Assembly (NCBI RefSeq): GCF_000375485.1 | Contig: NZ_AQXE01000007.1 | Location: 119,735 to 183,734 of the forward strand | Direction of reading: 5' to 3' | From: Desulfovibrio oxyclinae DSM 11498 | GTDB lineage: Bacteria > Desulfobacterota > Desulfovibrionia > Desulfovibrionales > Desulfovibrionaceae | Length of the DNA: 64,000 nt | Part shown: one piece after another, positions 50,637-59,840 of the stretch | Numbering within the stretch: the stretch's first letter is position 1 | Layout: the number at the start of each line of letters is the position of its first letter | Notes under the pieces: generated by a model | What the model was told of the DNA's origin: nothing | Database searches by the model: none | Seen by the model: only the letters and a program-made list of their open reading frames with translations | Translations under genes and position numbers: made by a program

Positions 50637-50780
50637 ACCCCTGTACGAGCAGGATAGATGCCAAAGCAACTATTTAAAAAGTGTTTTATTGCAGTTTCTT
50701 GCGAGGTATGGGCTTTGGTTGGGTTTAACGTATTTGTGAATTTTCGAGAGTGGTTGAACAAAATGGTGAGTTCTTAGGGG

Positions 50781-50822
50781 GCTCTGTATCCCGGAGTCGG
50801 GGGCGACTCCGGGATACAGAGC
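50781..50822. repeat. 19-bp perfect hairpin with GGGG loop
   Basis: Arms 50781-50799 and 50804-50822 are fully complementary. It lies 3 bases after the stop of the HPP gene (minus strand), so it probably acts as a terminator or 3' stabiliser for it, although no T-run follows. Confidence 0.7.
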
Positions 50823-50824
50823 GT

Positions 50825-51367
50825 CTAGGTGATCTCTTCCGCAGGGCAGACGGGACGTGGATAAACGCGGCCCGGTGCCATGCGGTTCACGGCAAGTGCC
50901 ACCAGCAGCATCAGCAGGGCGCCGGTGCCTACGGGGAAAAGGGCATAGAGGTATCCGAGCTTATGGATCTGCGGACCGCCGATAACCGCGATGAGCGCGG
51001 TGGCGCCGCCGGGCGGGTGGAGCGTGTCCGTGAATTGCATCAGGGCAATGGCCGTTGCCACGGCTGCTGGGGCCGCTATCCACATCTGGCCGCCGAAAAG
51101 CTGCATGGCGGCGACGCCAACCACTGCGGAAAGGATGTGTCCGCCGATGAGGTTGCGCGGCTGGGCCAGCGGGCTGTCCACAGCACCATAGATGAGCACG
51201 GCCGAGGCCCCGAAGGATCCGATGATGAGCGTCAGCCCCGTGCCTTTGAGCAGGAAGCCGGTGATGAATGAAACCGAGGCGATGCCTGCGAATGCGCCGA
51301 TCCATGACCAGATAATCTGTGTTTTGCAGGTGGCGTTTCTGCCCTTGATGAGCGAGCGTGAGATCAT
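50825..51367 (-). CDS. HPP-family integral membrane protein
   Basis: A 180-residue protein with four predicted transmembrane helices and the family motif TLHPPGGATAL. HPP proteins have been linked to nitrite transport in chloroplasts and cyanobacteria, but bacterial members are mostly uncharacterised. AAGGAGG precedes the start. It ends with a very strong hairpin and stands between nifA and cfa on the minus strand. A link to nitrogen metabolism is suggested only by neighbourhood. Confidence 0.8.
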   Translation of the reverse strand: MISRSLIKGRNATCKTQIIWSWIGAFAGIASVSFITGFLLKGTGLTLIIGSFGASAVLIYGAVDSPLAQPRNLIGGHILSAVVGVAAMQLFGGQMWIAAPAAVATAIALMQFTDTLHPPGGATALIAVIGGPQIHKLGYLYALFPVGTGALLMLLVALAVNRMAPGRVYPRPVCPAEEIT

Positions 51368-51514
51368 ACGGTGCGTGCCTCCTTGAGAAAACAGCTGTCT
51401 TTCATGAAGAGAAACAATACCCCATGAGCCGGACTGTTTCTTTGATACAGGTCAACTGTCCGGCATTTCATGCGGTTGCCGTTTCGGGCAGACGGTGCTG
51501 GCGCTGGAGGGGTG

Positions 51515-52627
51515 CTACAGGCGGCAGCAGGGTTGCTCGCGGCAGGCGTCCTCGCGGGTCATGACCACCTGCCAGAGCTGCATATCGCGGGCGCGGAAAG
51601 CGCCTGCGCATGATTGCAGATAGTACTCCCACATGCGCTTGAACCGTTCACTGTACTCGTCGGCGAGCTCCGGCCAGTTCTGCTGGAAGTTTTCATTCCA
51701 GTTCATGAGCGTCGTGTCGTAGTGCGGGCCGAAGTTGTGCCAGTCCTCGATGACGAACAGGCCCTCGGCGCTGCGGCCGATCTGCGCCGCGCTCGGAAGC
51801 ATGCCGTTTGGGAATATGTAGCGGGAAATCCACGGATCGCAATCAGTGCAGGATTCGTTGCCGCCGATGGTGTGCAGCAGAAATATGCCCTGCGGCTTGA
51901 GACAGCTGTGAGCCGCGCGCATGAAACTGCGGTAGTTGCGATATCCCACGTGCTCGAACATGCCCACGGAAACGATCTTGTCGTATTCGCCCTCAATGTC
52001 GCGGTAATCCATTTCGGCAAAATGAACGGGGAGGTCCTTGCAGAAGTCGGCAGCAAAGGCCAGCTGCTCGCGCGAAATGTTGACGGCCGTGACCTCGCAG
52101 TCGTGGTTTTCCGCAAGGTACCGCGCGAGACCGCCCCAGCCGCACCCGATGTCGAGTACGGAGTCGCCCGGTTTGATGTTCAGCTTGCCCGCAATTATGG
52201 CGAGCTTGTTTCGCTGGGCCTCGTTCAGGTCGTCCGTACCCTCGAAGTAGCCACAACTGTATTGCAGGTAGTCGTCGAGAAAAGAGAGAAAAAGGTCGTT
52301 GCCCAGGTCGTAATGCTGCTCCGCTACAATACGGCTTCGCAGTTTGGACTGAAGATTCAGGATTATTCCCGGGAGCATTCGCAGCAGGTGTCTGGGACTT
52401 CCCGTGACCTTTTCATGCAGGCGGGCCGCGAGCAGCCGCTTGATCATCTTGTCGATGCGCGGACAGTCCCACCAGCCGTCCATGTAAGATTCGCCAAGAC
52501 CGAGGTTCTTATCGCGCCAAATGCGGGCGTACCACCTGTCGTCATACACCCGGATGTCCCAGGGTCTCTCACCGTTGATGGAAATGTCGGCCGACTCCAT
52601 TAGTTCCCGGATGGTTTTGGCAATCAC
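51515..52627 (-). CDS. cfa: Cyclopropane-fatty-acyl-phospholipid synthase
   Basis: A 370-residue SAM-dependent enzyme that adds a methylene bridge to unsaturated lipid chains in membranes. The SAM motif is VLDIGCGWGG, and EQHYDLGNDLF and FEHVGYRNY are family hallmarks. The GTG start at 52627 follows AGGAGG nine bases upstream. The C-terminus carries an unusual Cys-rich tail (EDACREQPCCRL). Length agrees with bacterial Cfa (about 380). It is transcribed alone. Confidence 0.93.
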   Translation of the reverse strand: MIAKTIRELMESADISINGERPWDIRVYDDRWYARIWRDKNLGLGESYMDGWWDCPRIDKMIKRLLAARLHEKVTGSPRHLLRMLPGIILNLQSKLRSRIVAEQHYDLGNDLFLSFLDDYLQYSCGYFEGTDDLNEAQRNKLAIIAGKLNIKPGDSVLDIGCGWGGLARYLAENHDCEVTAVNISREQLAFAADFCKDLPVHFAEMDYRDIEGEYDKIVSVGMFEHVGYRNYRSFMRAAHSCLKPQGIFLLHTIGGNESCTDCDPWISRYIFPNGMLPSAAQIGRSAEGLFVIEDWHNFGPHYDTTLMNWNENFQQNWPELADEYSERFKRMWEYYLQSCAGAFRARDMQLWQVVMTREDACREQPCCRL

Positions 52628-53014
52628 GACTCAAGTCCTCCTTTCGTCCGGAACAGAGCCAAAACGTGAGCCGCTCATAAGACTCCTTAGGCTCCATGGA
52701 CGAGTCTTGGTCGGTTAGGGGAAAGGGTATTTTTCAAGATTTAACAAAAATTGACATTGATGCAACCTGCTTCAGTCGTTTTCACTGCACTGTGAAACTT
52801 CAGCGTGGCAGGAAATGTGTGGTTTGCGAATTCCATGGCGGTGAGAAAACGGAAAATCGCTTCAGTGGGCAATGCCCGGACATGATTGTCTTTCGTGCCC
52901 TCATGGAAGGGATGGGGGCGTACAGCGCCTTGCCAAGCCGTGCCGTTTGTGCAACTTTTCGCTCAGGAGCCGGGCACGGCGGCTACCGATTTTCATCCAT
53001 TGCATGGGGGGAGC
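52628..53014. other. 387-bp divergent regulatory gap between cfa and the BMP gene
   Basis: No convincing gene is seen. It contains the cfa ribosome-binding site at its left edge, a TTGACA box (52751-52756) without a clear -10, and a dyad TTTCAC-N6-GTGAAA (52780-52797). The promoters of both divergent genes must lie here. Confidence 0.6.
52780..52797. promoter_or_regulatory. Dyad TTTCAC-N6-GTGAAA, possible operator
   Basis: Perfect 6-bp arms around six bases, in the divergent promoter region. The shape resembles CRP/FNR-family sites, several of which control redox genes in Desulfovibrio; the actual regulator is unknown. Confidence 0.4.
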
Positions 53015-54109
53015 ATGGTGAGAGCGTCCAGCGGGAAAACAATTCGGGAAAAAACAGCATTTATACGATCTTTTTGTCGCCTTATTGCGCTTTGCGTAAT
53101 GCTTGTGCTTCCTCTCGGATGTGCTGAAGGGCCTTCTGAGAAGCGGGAGCAGAAGAGCAGCATCGCTGAAGAGCGCGGCGTGCTGTTCGGAATGTATCTG
53201 GATGCCAGCGGTCTCGGTGACAGGGGCTTTCTCGACATGCAGTATCAGGGGCTGGTGCGCGGTTGCCAGAAACACGATGCGCGTTTCGTCATCGAACAGC
53301 GTGAGAGTGATGACGGAGTGGAAGAAGCGCTCGGGAGTCTGGAGCATCTGGTGGCACAGGGGTGTCGCGCCGTATTCTGCACCAGTCTGGTCATGCGGGA
53401 AGCCATGCAGATTGCCGCAAGAAATCACCCGGACGTTCTGTTCGTGCTCATGGATACCCGACTGGAGGACTATCTGCCGAATACCGCCTCGGTCACGTTT
53501 CGTACCGGAGAGGCGTCGTACCTTGCGGGATACATAGCCGCCCACATGAGCGACAGTATCGGCATCATAGGCGGCACCGACGTGGTCCCGGTTCGGGAGT
53601 TCGTTGTCGGTTTTCGTGAGGGAATCCGGGCCGCGAGTGAGCAGACGGCCATCCATGAGCGCTACATCGACGATGTGGACGCAACAGGGATCGTATGGAA
53701 CAACCCGTCGGCAGCCGCAGGCATTGCCAGAGCCATGTCGGAAACGCATGGCGTGGATCTCTTCTTTCCGGTGGCCGGCGCTTCGGCGCTGGGCGTATTC
53801 AACTACATCGAAACGACGGACAAGCTCGCAATTGGCGTGGACTCGGATCAGGATTATCTGGCCAAGGGTCAGATAATCACGAGCGTCATCAAGCGCATGG
53901 ATGTGGCGGTGGAAGACCTCGTGGGCGAAATCTCGGCAGGGCGTTTCGAAAATCGCGACTATGCCTTCGACCTGTCCAGCGGCGGGGTGGCTCTGAGCCC
54001 AATGCATCACACCCGTCACATGCTTCCAGACGGCCTGCATGACGAGGTGGACTCGCTCAGGAAGAAGATAATCGACGGCACCATTCAGGTCCCCACGGCA
54101 TACAGGTGA
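53015..54109 (+). CDS. BMP-family (PnrA-like) substrate-binding lipoprotein
   Basis: A 364-residue protein with lipobox LPLGC (lipidated Cys36) and a periplasmic type I binding fold of the basic-membrane-protein family, which binds nucleosides or similar ligands (DRGFLDMQYQGL, CRAVFCTSL, GEASYLAGYIAA, IGIIGGTDVVPVREFVVGF). The start at 53015 gives a normal lipoprotein signal; 43 upstream residues are excluded. No ABC permease follows. Instead the stop overlaps a histidine kinase start (GTGA), so it is likely a ligand sensor for that kinase. Confidence 0.82.
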   Translation: MVRASSGKTIREKTAFIRSFCRLIALCVMLVLPLGCAEGPSEKREQKSSIAEERGVLFGMYLDASGLGDRGFLDMQYQGLVRGCQKHDARFVIEQRESDDGVEEALGSLEHLVAQGCRAVFCTSLVMREAMQIAARNHPDVLFVLMDTRLEDYLPNTASVTFRTGEASYLAGYIAAHMSDSIGIIGGTDVVPVREFVVGFREGIRAASEQTAIHERYIDDVDATGIVWNNPSAAAGIARAMSETHGVDLFFPVAGASALGVFNYIETTDKLAIGVDSDQDYLAKGQIITSVIKRMDVAVEDLVGEISAGRFENRDYAFDLSSGGVALSPMHHTRHMLPDGLHDEVDSLRKKIIDGTIQVPTAYR

Positions 54110-55713
54110 AAACGGTGAGAAGGGCGCTTCGGAGTTTACTAAAGGGCATCGGGGCCCGCCTTTCCCTGAAGATCAACCTTGTGGTGGTGGTCTGCATGGT
54201 CATGCTCATGCTCATCCCGGCCATTCTGCTGGCGCAGACTTACCGCCAGCGGCATCTGGAAAGCGTAAGGCGCGACGCGGAACGGATGGTGGAGCTCTTT
54301 GCCGAACTGTCTCAGGACCAGCTGGCTCGTCAGGCTTACGGCATGCTCTATTACAATGCCAAGAGCCTCATGGGAAAGGAAAACGTCCGCTTCGTGAACA
54401 TCTATGACACGCAAGGTGTCAACCTGCTTCCCTTCACCGGAAAAGGTTCGCTTCCGGACGACAGTGTGCATGTGGTCAGCCGGGACGTGGTGGCCCGTCA
54501 CATTGAATCCGGGTTCGTGGGACGCGTGGTGGTCGGCGTGGATCTCGCCCCGGCGGAGGCCGAGGTGGATCGGATGTTCGCTCTGCTGCTGCTTGGTATC
54601 TTCGGTTCCGGAGGCATCCTTGTGCTAACGCTGACCCATATGCTGCAACGGTTTGTGGTGCGGCCGGTGAACACCCTGGAAGAATCAGTCAGGACCATCG
54701 CGACCGGAGATCTGGAGCATCGCATAGCCGAAACCGGTCACGACGAGCTTGGGCGACTGGCTTCCAACATCAATATTATGACCGCCAACCTCAATATGAG
54801 CATGCGGGCCAGACGACAGGCCGAGGCCGGACTGGAGAAGCTCAACCGCGAGCTTGAGGAAAAGGTGCGCGAACGCACCGAGCGGCTTTCCGAAAAGGCC
54901 GTGGAGTTGGAAAAGGCCAACGAACGGCTTCAGGGGCTTGATCGTGTGAAGTCCTCCCTTCTTTCGCAGGTTTCCCATGAACTCAGGACGCCCCTGACTT
55001 CCATTCTCGGTTTCACCAAGGTCATTCACCGGGATTTCGACAGGCTTTTTATGCCGCTGGCCCGGGAGGACGGCACCCTGTCCCACAAGGGGGAGCGCAT
55101 CGTCTCCAATCTTGAGATCATCGAGAACGAAGGAGACAGGCTGACACGGCTCATCAACGACCTGCTTGACCTGAACAAGATCGAATCGGGACACATGGAG
55201 TGGCGCGACAGGGTGGTGGACTTTTCGGAATGCGTGGAGCAGGCGGTCCGCTCGTGCTACGGCGCGTTTACCGCCAAGGCGGACGTGCAGCTTGAATGGG
55301 AAGTGGAAGACGAGCTTCCCGCCGTGTTCGTGGACCCGGACCGTATGGACCAGCTGCTGACGAACCTCATCGGAAACGCGGCCAAATTCACCCACTCGGG
55401 CAGCGTCTCCGTGACGGCTCGCAGGTGCGACGAAGGCTGGATCGAGGTCAGCGTGGCGGACACCGGAGTCGGCATCCGCAGCGAGGATCTGGACAGGATT
55501 TTCCGCAAGTTCACGCAGGTGGGGCAGGAAAACTGCGAAACCACTCGCGTGCGCGGGACCGGGCTTGGTCTGGCTATCTGCCGTGAAATCGTGGAGCGGT
55601 ACGGCGGTTCGCTGCGGGTCGAGTCCGAATACGGAAAAGGCAGTGCGTTCATCTTCACCCTGCCGGTATACGGTCCCGATTTCCGAAAGACCGGCGAACC
55701 CTTGCTTGACTAG
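54106..55713 (+). CDS. Membrane histidine kinase with periplasmic sensor, HAMP and ATPase domains
   Basis: A 535-residue kinase: TM1 (about 24-44), a ~115-residue periplasmic sensor, TM2 (about 158-180), HAMP (181-235), coiled coil (235-280), HisKA with phospho-acceptor His291 (SQVSHELRTPLTSILGF) and HATPase with NAAKF, DTGVGI and GTGLGLAI. The GTG start overlaps the BMP lipoprotein stop, so both are co-translated and probably sense a common ligand through lipoprotein-kinase contact. No response regulator is encoded nearby. Confidence 0.9.
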   Translation: MKTVRRALRSLLKGIGARLSLKINLVVVVCMVMLMLIPAILLAQTYRQRHLESVRRDAERMVELFAELSQDQLARQAYGMLYYNAKSLMGKENVRFVNIYDTQGVNLLPFTGKGSLPDDSVHVVSRDVVARHIESGFVGRVVVGVDLAPAEAEVDRMFALLLLGIFGSGGILVLTLTHMLQRFVVRPVNTLEESVRTIATGDLEHRIAETGHDELGRLASNINIMTANLNMSMRARRQAEAGLEKLNRELEEKVRERTERLSEKAVELEKANERLQGLDRVKSSLLSQVSHELRTPLTSILGFTKVIHRDFDRLFMPLAREDGTLSHKGERIVSNLEIIENEGDRLTRLINDLLDLNKIESGHMEWRDRVVDFSECVEQAVRSCYGAFTAKADVQLEWEVEDELPAVFVDPDRMDQLLTNLIGNAAKFTHSGSVSVTARRCDEGWIEVSVADTGVGIRSEDLDRIFRKFTQVGQENCETTRVRGTGLGLAICREIVERYGGSLRVESEYGKGSAFIFTLPVYGPDFRKTGEPLLD

Positions 55714-55880
55714 TACCTTACACAGCATTTTCGACTACCTTGCCGGAATTTCTTCCGGTTCTTGGCAACAGACCGCATATCGCGTTATGGTGCGATCACA
55801 CTCAGGAAGCTTCTGCTCCCGGCAGAGCGCGCGTACGCGTTCGTAAGCCATCAGGCCGGGAGAACACCGAGGAGGTTGTT

Positions 55881-56111
55881 ATGATCGCACGTTGGGAACG
55901 CATGAATATCAAAGAGCGTATCAGACTGGTTCTGGTGACGCTGCTCGTCGCCCTTGTCCTGCTGTTTTTCATTCAGAACAATGAAACCGTGCAGGTTGCC
56001 TTTCTGTGGGGAACCTTCGCGCTCCCCCGTTTCGTGATGCTCCCGGGACTGCTGCTTCTGGGATTCGTGGCCGGATACCTTGTGGCAAGACTGCGGAGGC
56101 ACCGGAGGTAG
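55881..56111 (+). CDS. LapA-domain small membrane protein
   Basis: A 76-residue protein with two hydrophobic helices, the first with FFIQNNETVQVAFLW, the second ending GFVAGYLVARLRRHRR: the LapA (DUF1049) pattern. In E. coli LapA works with LapB in controlling LPS synthesis. The start at 55881 follows GAGGAGGTTGTT. corA begins 6 bases later, so the two are one unit. Confidence 0.8.
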   Translation: MIARWERMNIKERIRLVLVTLLVALVLLFFIQNNETVQVAFLWGTFALPRFVMLPGLLLLGFVAGYLVARLRRHRR

Positions 56112-56117
56112 CCGCTC

Positions 56118-57179
56118 ATGGCAAGGTTTCTTCGCAAGATAGACCGCAAGGCTGGCCAGCCGCCCGGAGCGGTTATCTTTGTGGGCGAGCGGAAGATGGA
56201 GCGGCCGAGGCTGCGCGTCATTCGCTTCGACCCGCAGACCGTTCAGGAGGAAGAACCGGAGTCGGTAGAAGACGTGCAGGCCGCAGCGTCCCGGGGTGGC
56301 GTGCTCTGGGCAAATCTCGACGGGCTGCACGATGAATCGATATTGCATCGCTTCGGTGCGGGGTTCGACCTGCCGTCGCTCGTGCTCGAAGACGTGGCTA
56401 ACACCTCTCAGCGTCCGAAGGCTGAGGATTTTGAGGAGTTCTCGTTCATCTGCGCCCGGATGCTCTGGCTTGGCGAAGACCGGCAGGTGCATGCGGAGCA
56501 GTTGAGCATGGCGGTGTTTTCGTCCGTGCTGCTCACGTTTCAGGAGCGGACCGGGGATGTCTTCGATGCAGTGCGCCAGCGTATTCGCTCTGGGCGGGGG
56601 AGGGTACGCAGACGCGATGCGCCCTATCTGGCCTGCGCATTGCTGGATTCCGTCATGGAAAACTGTATCCGGGTCATCGAGGTGCTCGGTGAACGGATAG
56701 AGGATATGGGCGAGGAAGTGCTGAATGATCCGTCCCCCGAACTGTTGGAGGAAATCCACGAATACCGGCGTGAAGTGGCCTATGTTCGCAAACATCTGAG
56801 GCCCATGCGGGAAATGGTGCATCGGCTTGCGCGCAGCGAGTCCGAGCTGTTCGGTCCGGACATGCGCCCGTTCCTCGATGAATTGACCGATCTGGCGGAT
56901 CAGGCTTCCGAGGCCGCGGACCTGTACCGGGACATGCTGGGCGATCATCTGAACGCCTATAACATGGTCATGGCCAACAGGCTCAACGACGTCATGCGTT
57001 TTCTGACGGTGTTCGCCACCATCTTCATCCCATTGACTTTCGTGGCCGGGGTGTACGGCATGAACTTTCAGCACATGCCGGAGCTTGGCCTGCGTTGGGC
57101 CTATCCCGCATTCTGGGGTCTCATCGTCGCCCTCGGTGGCGGAATGATTGTCTATTTTCGCAAGAAAGGGTGGCTCTAG
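56118..57179 (+). CDS. corA: CorA-family divalent cation channel
   Basis: A 353-residue CorA/ZntB-type protein: a soluble N-terminal alpha/beta domain, long stalk helix (about 200-290), two C-terminal transmembrane helices and the signature YGMNF between them. It forms a pentameric Mg2+ (or Co2+/Zn2+) channel in the inner membrane. The N-terminal ~30 residues are basic and atypical. Convergent with polA, stops 7 bases apart. Confidence 0.9.
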   Translation: MARFLRKIDRKAGQPPGAVIFVGERKMERPRLRVIRFDPQTVQEEEPESVEDVQAAASRGGVLWANLDGLHDESILHRFGAGFDLPSLVLEDVANTSQRPKAEDFEEFSFICARMLWLGEDRQVHAEQLSMAVFSSVLLTFQERTGDVFDAVRQRIRSGRGRVRRRDAPYLACALLDSVMENCIRVIEVLGERIEDMGEEVLNDPSPELLEEIHEYRREVAYVRKHLRPMREMVHRLARSESELFGPDMRPFLDELTDLADQASEAADLYRDMLGDHLNAYNMVMANRLNDVMRFLTVFATIFIPLTFVAGVYGMNFQHMPELGLRWAYPAFWGLIVALGGGMIVYFRKKGWL

Positions 57180-57186
57180 GCCGGGG

Positions 57187-59823
57187 CTAGTGTGCCTCGG
57201 CCCAGTTCACGCCAACGCCTACGTCCACCTTCAGCGGCACACTGAGGTCCACGGTGGACTGCATTACTTCCTGAAGACGGTTGCCCGCCTCCTGCGCCCG
57301 GTCCTCGGGCACTTCCGCGATGAGTTCGTCATGCACCTGAAGAATGAGGAGTGCGCCAAGGTCGCGCAGTTGTTTGTCGTCGCGAGCCTTGATCATGGCC
57401 ATCTTGATGACGTCCGCGGCGCTGCCCTGAATCACGGTGTTCACCGCCTGCCTGCGCGCCTGGGAGACCACCTGGTTATTGCGGGAGTGCAGTTCCGGCA
57501 GCAGCCTGCGGCGTCCCGCCAGCGTGGTGACGAACCCTTTCTCCGTGGCGTCCTCGATGATGCCTTCGTAAAAACCCTTGAGCGTGGCGAGCTTTTCGAA
57601 GTAGCGCTCAATGAACTCCTTGGCCTCGTTCACGGTGATGCCGAGCTCGCGCGAAAGCTTCTGTGGTCCCATGCCGTAGATCAGGCCGAAGTTGACGGTT
57701 TTGGCGTTGCGGCGTTCCGAGTCGGTCACTTCGGAGGACGTTTTTTCGGCAAGCAGAGCGGCTGTTGCGGTATGAATATCCGCATCTTCGCGAAACGCTT
57801 CCACCAACGCCGGGTCCTGTGAGAAGTGGGCCAGCACGCGCAGTTCGATCTGCGAGTAGTCGGCCGCGGCCAGCAGGTTGCCCTTTTCGGCGGTGAAGCA
57901 GGCGCGCATGCGCTTGCCGTACTTCCCGCGGATGGGAATGTTCTGCAGGTTGGGCCGCGAACTGGAAAGTCTGCCGGTGGCTGTTGCGAGCTGATTGAAA
58001 TGCGTGTGGATGCGACCGTCGTTGCCCGCCAGTTTTGGTAGCGGTTCCAGATAGGTGGAGCGCAGTTTTTCGAGCATCCGGTATTCCAGGACATCGTCCA
58101 CGATGGGGTGTTGGTCGCGGATTTTCTCAAGCACGGTGTTGGCGGTGGAGTACTGGCCCCCGGCCGTCTTGCCCGCGGGCTTGAGCCCGAGCCTGTCGAA
58201 GAGCACGCCGGAGAGCTGCTGGCTGGAGCGGATGTTGAATTCCTCGCCCGCCTTGTCGATTATCTCGCGTGTCAGACCGGAGAGCTGCTGACTGACTTCA
58301 TTGAGGAAATCGTCGAATGCTTCGCGGTCGATGGCCACCCCGGCTTTTTCCATCTCTACGAGCGCCGGGATAAGCGGAATCTCCAGGTCGCGCATGAGCG
58401 GGCCGAGCTTGGCGTTGTCTATCTGCGGCGACACGCCGTGCATGTAGGCGAGTGCGGCCAGACCGTCGGCGTCGGGATGTAGGTCCGAACCCGCGTCACT
58501 GAAGGCCTGTCCGGAAAAAAGGGACTGTTTCAGGCGGTCCCACTCGTACCCGCGTGATTCGGGGTCGAGCAGGTAGGCTGCGAGGCTGAGGTCGTACCAC
58601 TGCGAGCTGGGTATGGACTCCCAGCACTCGTGGTCGCGAAGCAGCTCCTGAAGGCTGGGCGTGGCAATGAGCATGGCCTTGCCAACCTTCTCTGCCAGTG
58701 CCGGAGCTTCGGCGGTGCACAGGTATTCCTTTCCCTCAAAGCCGATGCGAAAGCCGTCCGGCGTGACGCAGAGACCGACTTCTCCACCCTTGAACGAGGG
58801 AAGCCCGTCCGCATCGGTCGTGGTCATCTCCAGCGGCGGCTGATCCTTTTTTTCTTCCACGGCCTCGCCGAAGAGGGAAAGCTGTTTCTGCCCGTTGTCG
58901 CCGGAAGGCTTGGGCGCGGCAGGAGCCGCCTTGCCGGATGACTTGGCCGGGACGGGGATGCTGGCCGCAAGCGACCTCAGCTCGTAGTTTATCAGAAATT
59001 CACGCAGCTTCTCCGCTTCGGGATCGCGCACCTCGAAGATTTCGAGCTTGTCCATGCAGCAGTCGAGCTTCATGCGCGTGAGTTCGCGGTACATGAAAAT
59101 ATTGTCGAGCTCCGGCTCAACCTTTTCCCTGAGTTTGGGCGGCAGGTTCTCGTAACCGTCGCGCAGGTCCTCCAGCGTGGGGTAGTCGGCCATGATCTTC
59201 TTGGCAGTGACCGGGCCCACCTTGGGAATGCCGGGGATGTTGTCCGAGGAATCGCCGATAAGAGCTTGAAAGTCGGGCCACTGGTTCGGTTCCATGCCTT
59301 CCTCTTCCCGAAAACTCTCAAGCGTGATCAGCTTTTCCTGCTTGCCTGCCGGATTGAGGATTACCACGTTTTCGTCGAGGCACTGCTTGAGGTCCTTGTC
59401 CGAACCCACGATCACCACGGGACGGCCGCCTTTGTAGCGGGCCGCAAGCGAGGCGATGCAGTCATCGGCCTCCACGCCTTCGGAGACCAGCAACTTGAGG
59501 CCGAGCATCTGCACGCCCTCGCGCACCGGTTCGATCTGCGCGGCGAGGTCTTCAGGCATGGCGGGACGGTTGGCCTTGTACTGGTCGTACAGGTCGTGGC
59601 GAAAATTCGGTCCCTTGCCGTCCATGATGAACCCGCAGAACGTGGGCTGTTCCTTTTTGAGAAGGTTCAGCACCGTGCGCAGGGTGGTGTTGATGGCACC
59701 TGTGGGAAAGCCGTCGGACCGGCTCAGGTTGGAGCGGGCGTAAAACGAACGGTACAGCAGGGCGGTCCCGTCAATGAGAAAGACGGGCTCTTTGTCGAAA
59801 TTCAATTGTTTTATCAGTGACAT
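57187..59823 (-). CDS. polA: DNA polymerase I
   Basis: An 878-residue polymerase I. The N-terminal 5'-3' exonuclease (1-~290) is intact (FLIDGTALLYRSFYA, LIGDSSDNIPGIPKVG). The middle 3'-5' exonuclease fold (about 330-480) lacks the DxE and DxxxD metal-binding residues, so proofreading is predicted inactive. The polymerase domain has motif A DYSQIELRVLAHFSQD, motif B RRNAKTVNFGLIYGMG and motif C QVHDEL. It fills gaps in repair and Okazaki-fragment processing. The length, shorter than E. coli's 928, reflects the reduced proofreading domain. Confidence 0.94.
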   Translation of the reverse strand: MSLIKQLNFDKEPVFLIDGTALLYRSFYARSNLSRSDGFPTGAINTTLRTVLNLLKKEQPTFCGFIMDGKGPNFRHDLYDQYKANRPAMPEDLAAQIEPVREGVQMLGLKLLVSEGVEADDCIASLAARYKGGRPVVIVGSDKDLKQCLDENVVILNPAGKQEKLITLESFREEEGMEPNQWPDFQALIGDSSDNIPGIPKVGPVTAKKIMADYPTLEDLRDGYENLPPKLREKVEPELDNIFMYRELTRMKLDCCMDKLEIFEVRDPEAEKLREFLINYELRSLAASIPVPAKSSGKAAPAAPKPSGDNGQKQLSLFGEAVEEKKDQPPLEMTTTDADGLPSFKGGEVGLCVTPDGFRIGFEGKEYLCTAEAPALAEKVGKAMLIATPSLQELLRDHECWESIPSSQWYDLSLAAYLLDPESRGYEWDRLKQSLFSGQAFSDAGSDLHPDADGLAALAYMHGVSPQIDNAKLGPLMRDLEIPLIPALVEMEKAGVAIDREAFDDFLNEVSQQLSGLTREIIDKAGEEFNIRSSQQLSGVLFDRLGLKPAGKTAGGQYSTANTVLEKIRDQHPIVDDVLEYRMLEKLRSTYLEPLPKLAGNDGRIHTHFNQLATATGRLSSSRPNLQNIPIRGKYGKRMRACFTAEKGNLLAAADYSQIELRVLAHFSQDPALVEAFREDADIHTATAALLAEKTSSEVTDSERRNAKTVNFGLIYGMGPQKLSRELGITVNEAKEFIERYFEKLATLKGFYEGIIEDATEKGFVTTLAGRRRLLPELHSRNNQVVSQARRQAVNTVIQGSAADVIKMAMIKARDDKQLRDLGALLILQVHDELIAEVPEDRAQEAGNRLQEVMQSTVDLSVPLKVDVGVGVNWAEAH

Positions 59824-59840
59824 GTGGTGCCGTCTCAGGG

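Noticed and set aside
52696-53127. 143-codon plus-strand frame upstream of the BMP gene
   Set aside because: It overlaps the lipoprotein signal region in another frame, has no ribosome-binding site and no family-like sequence.
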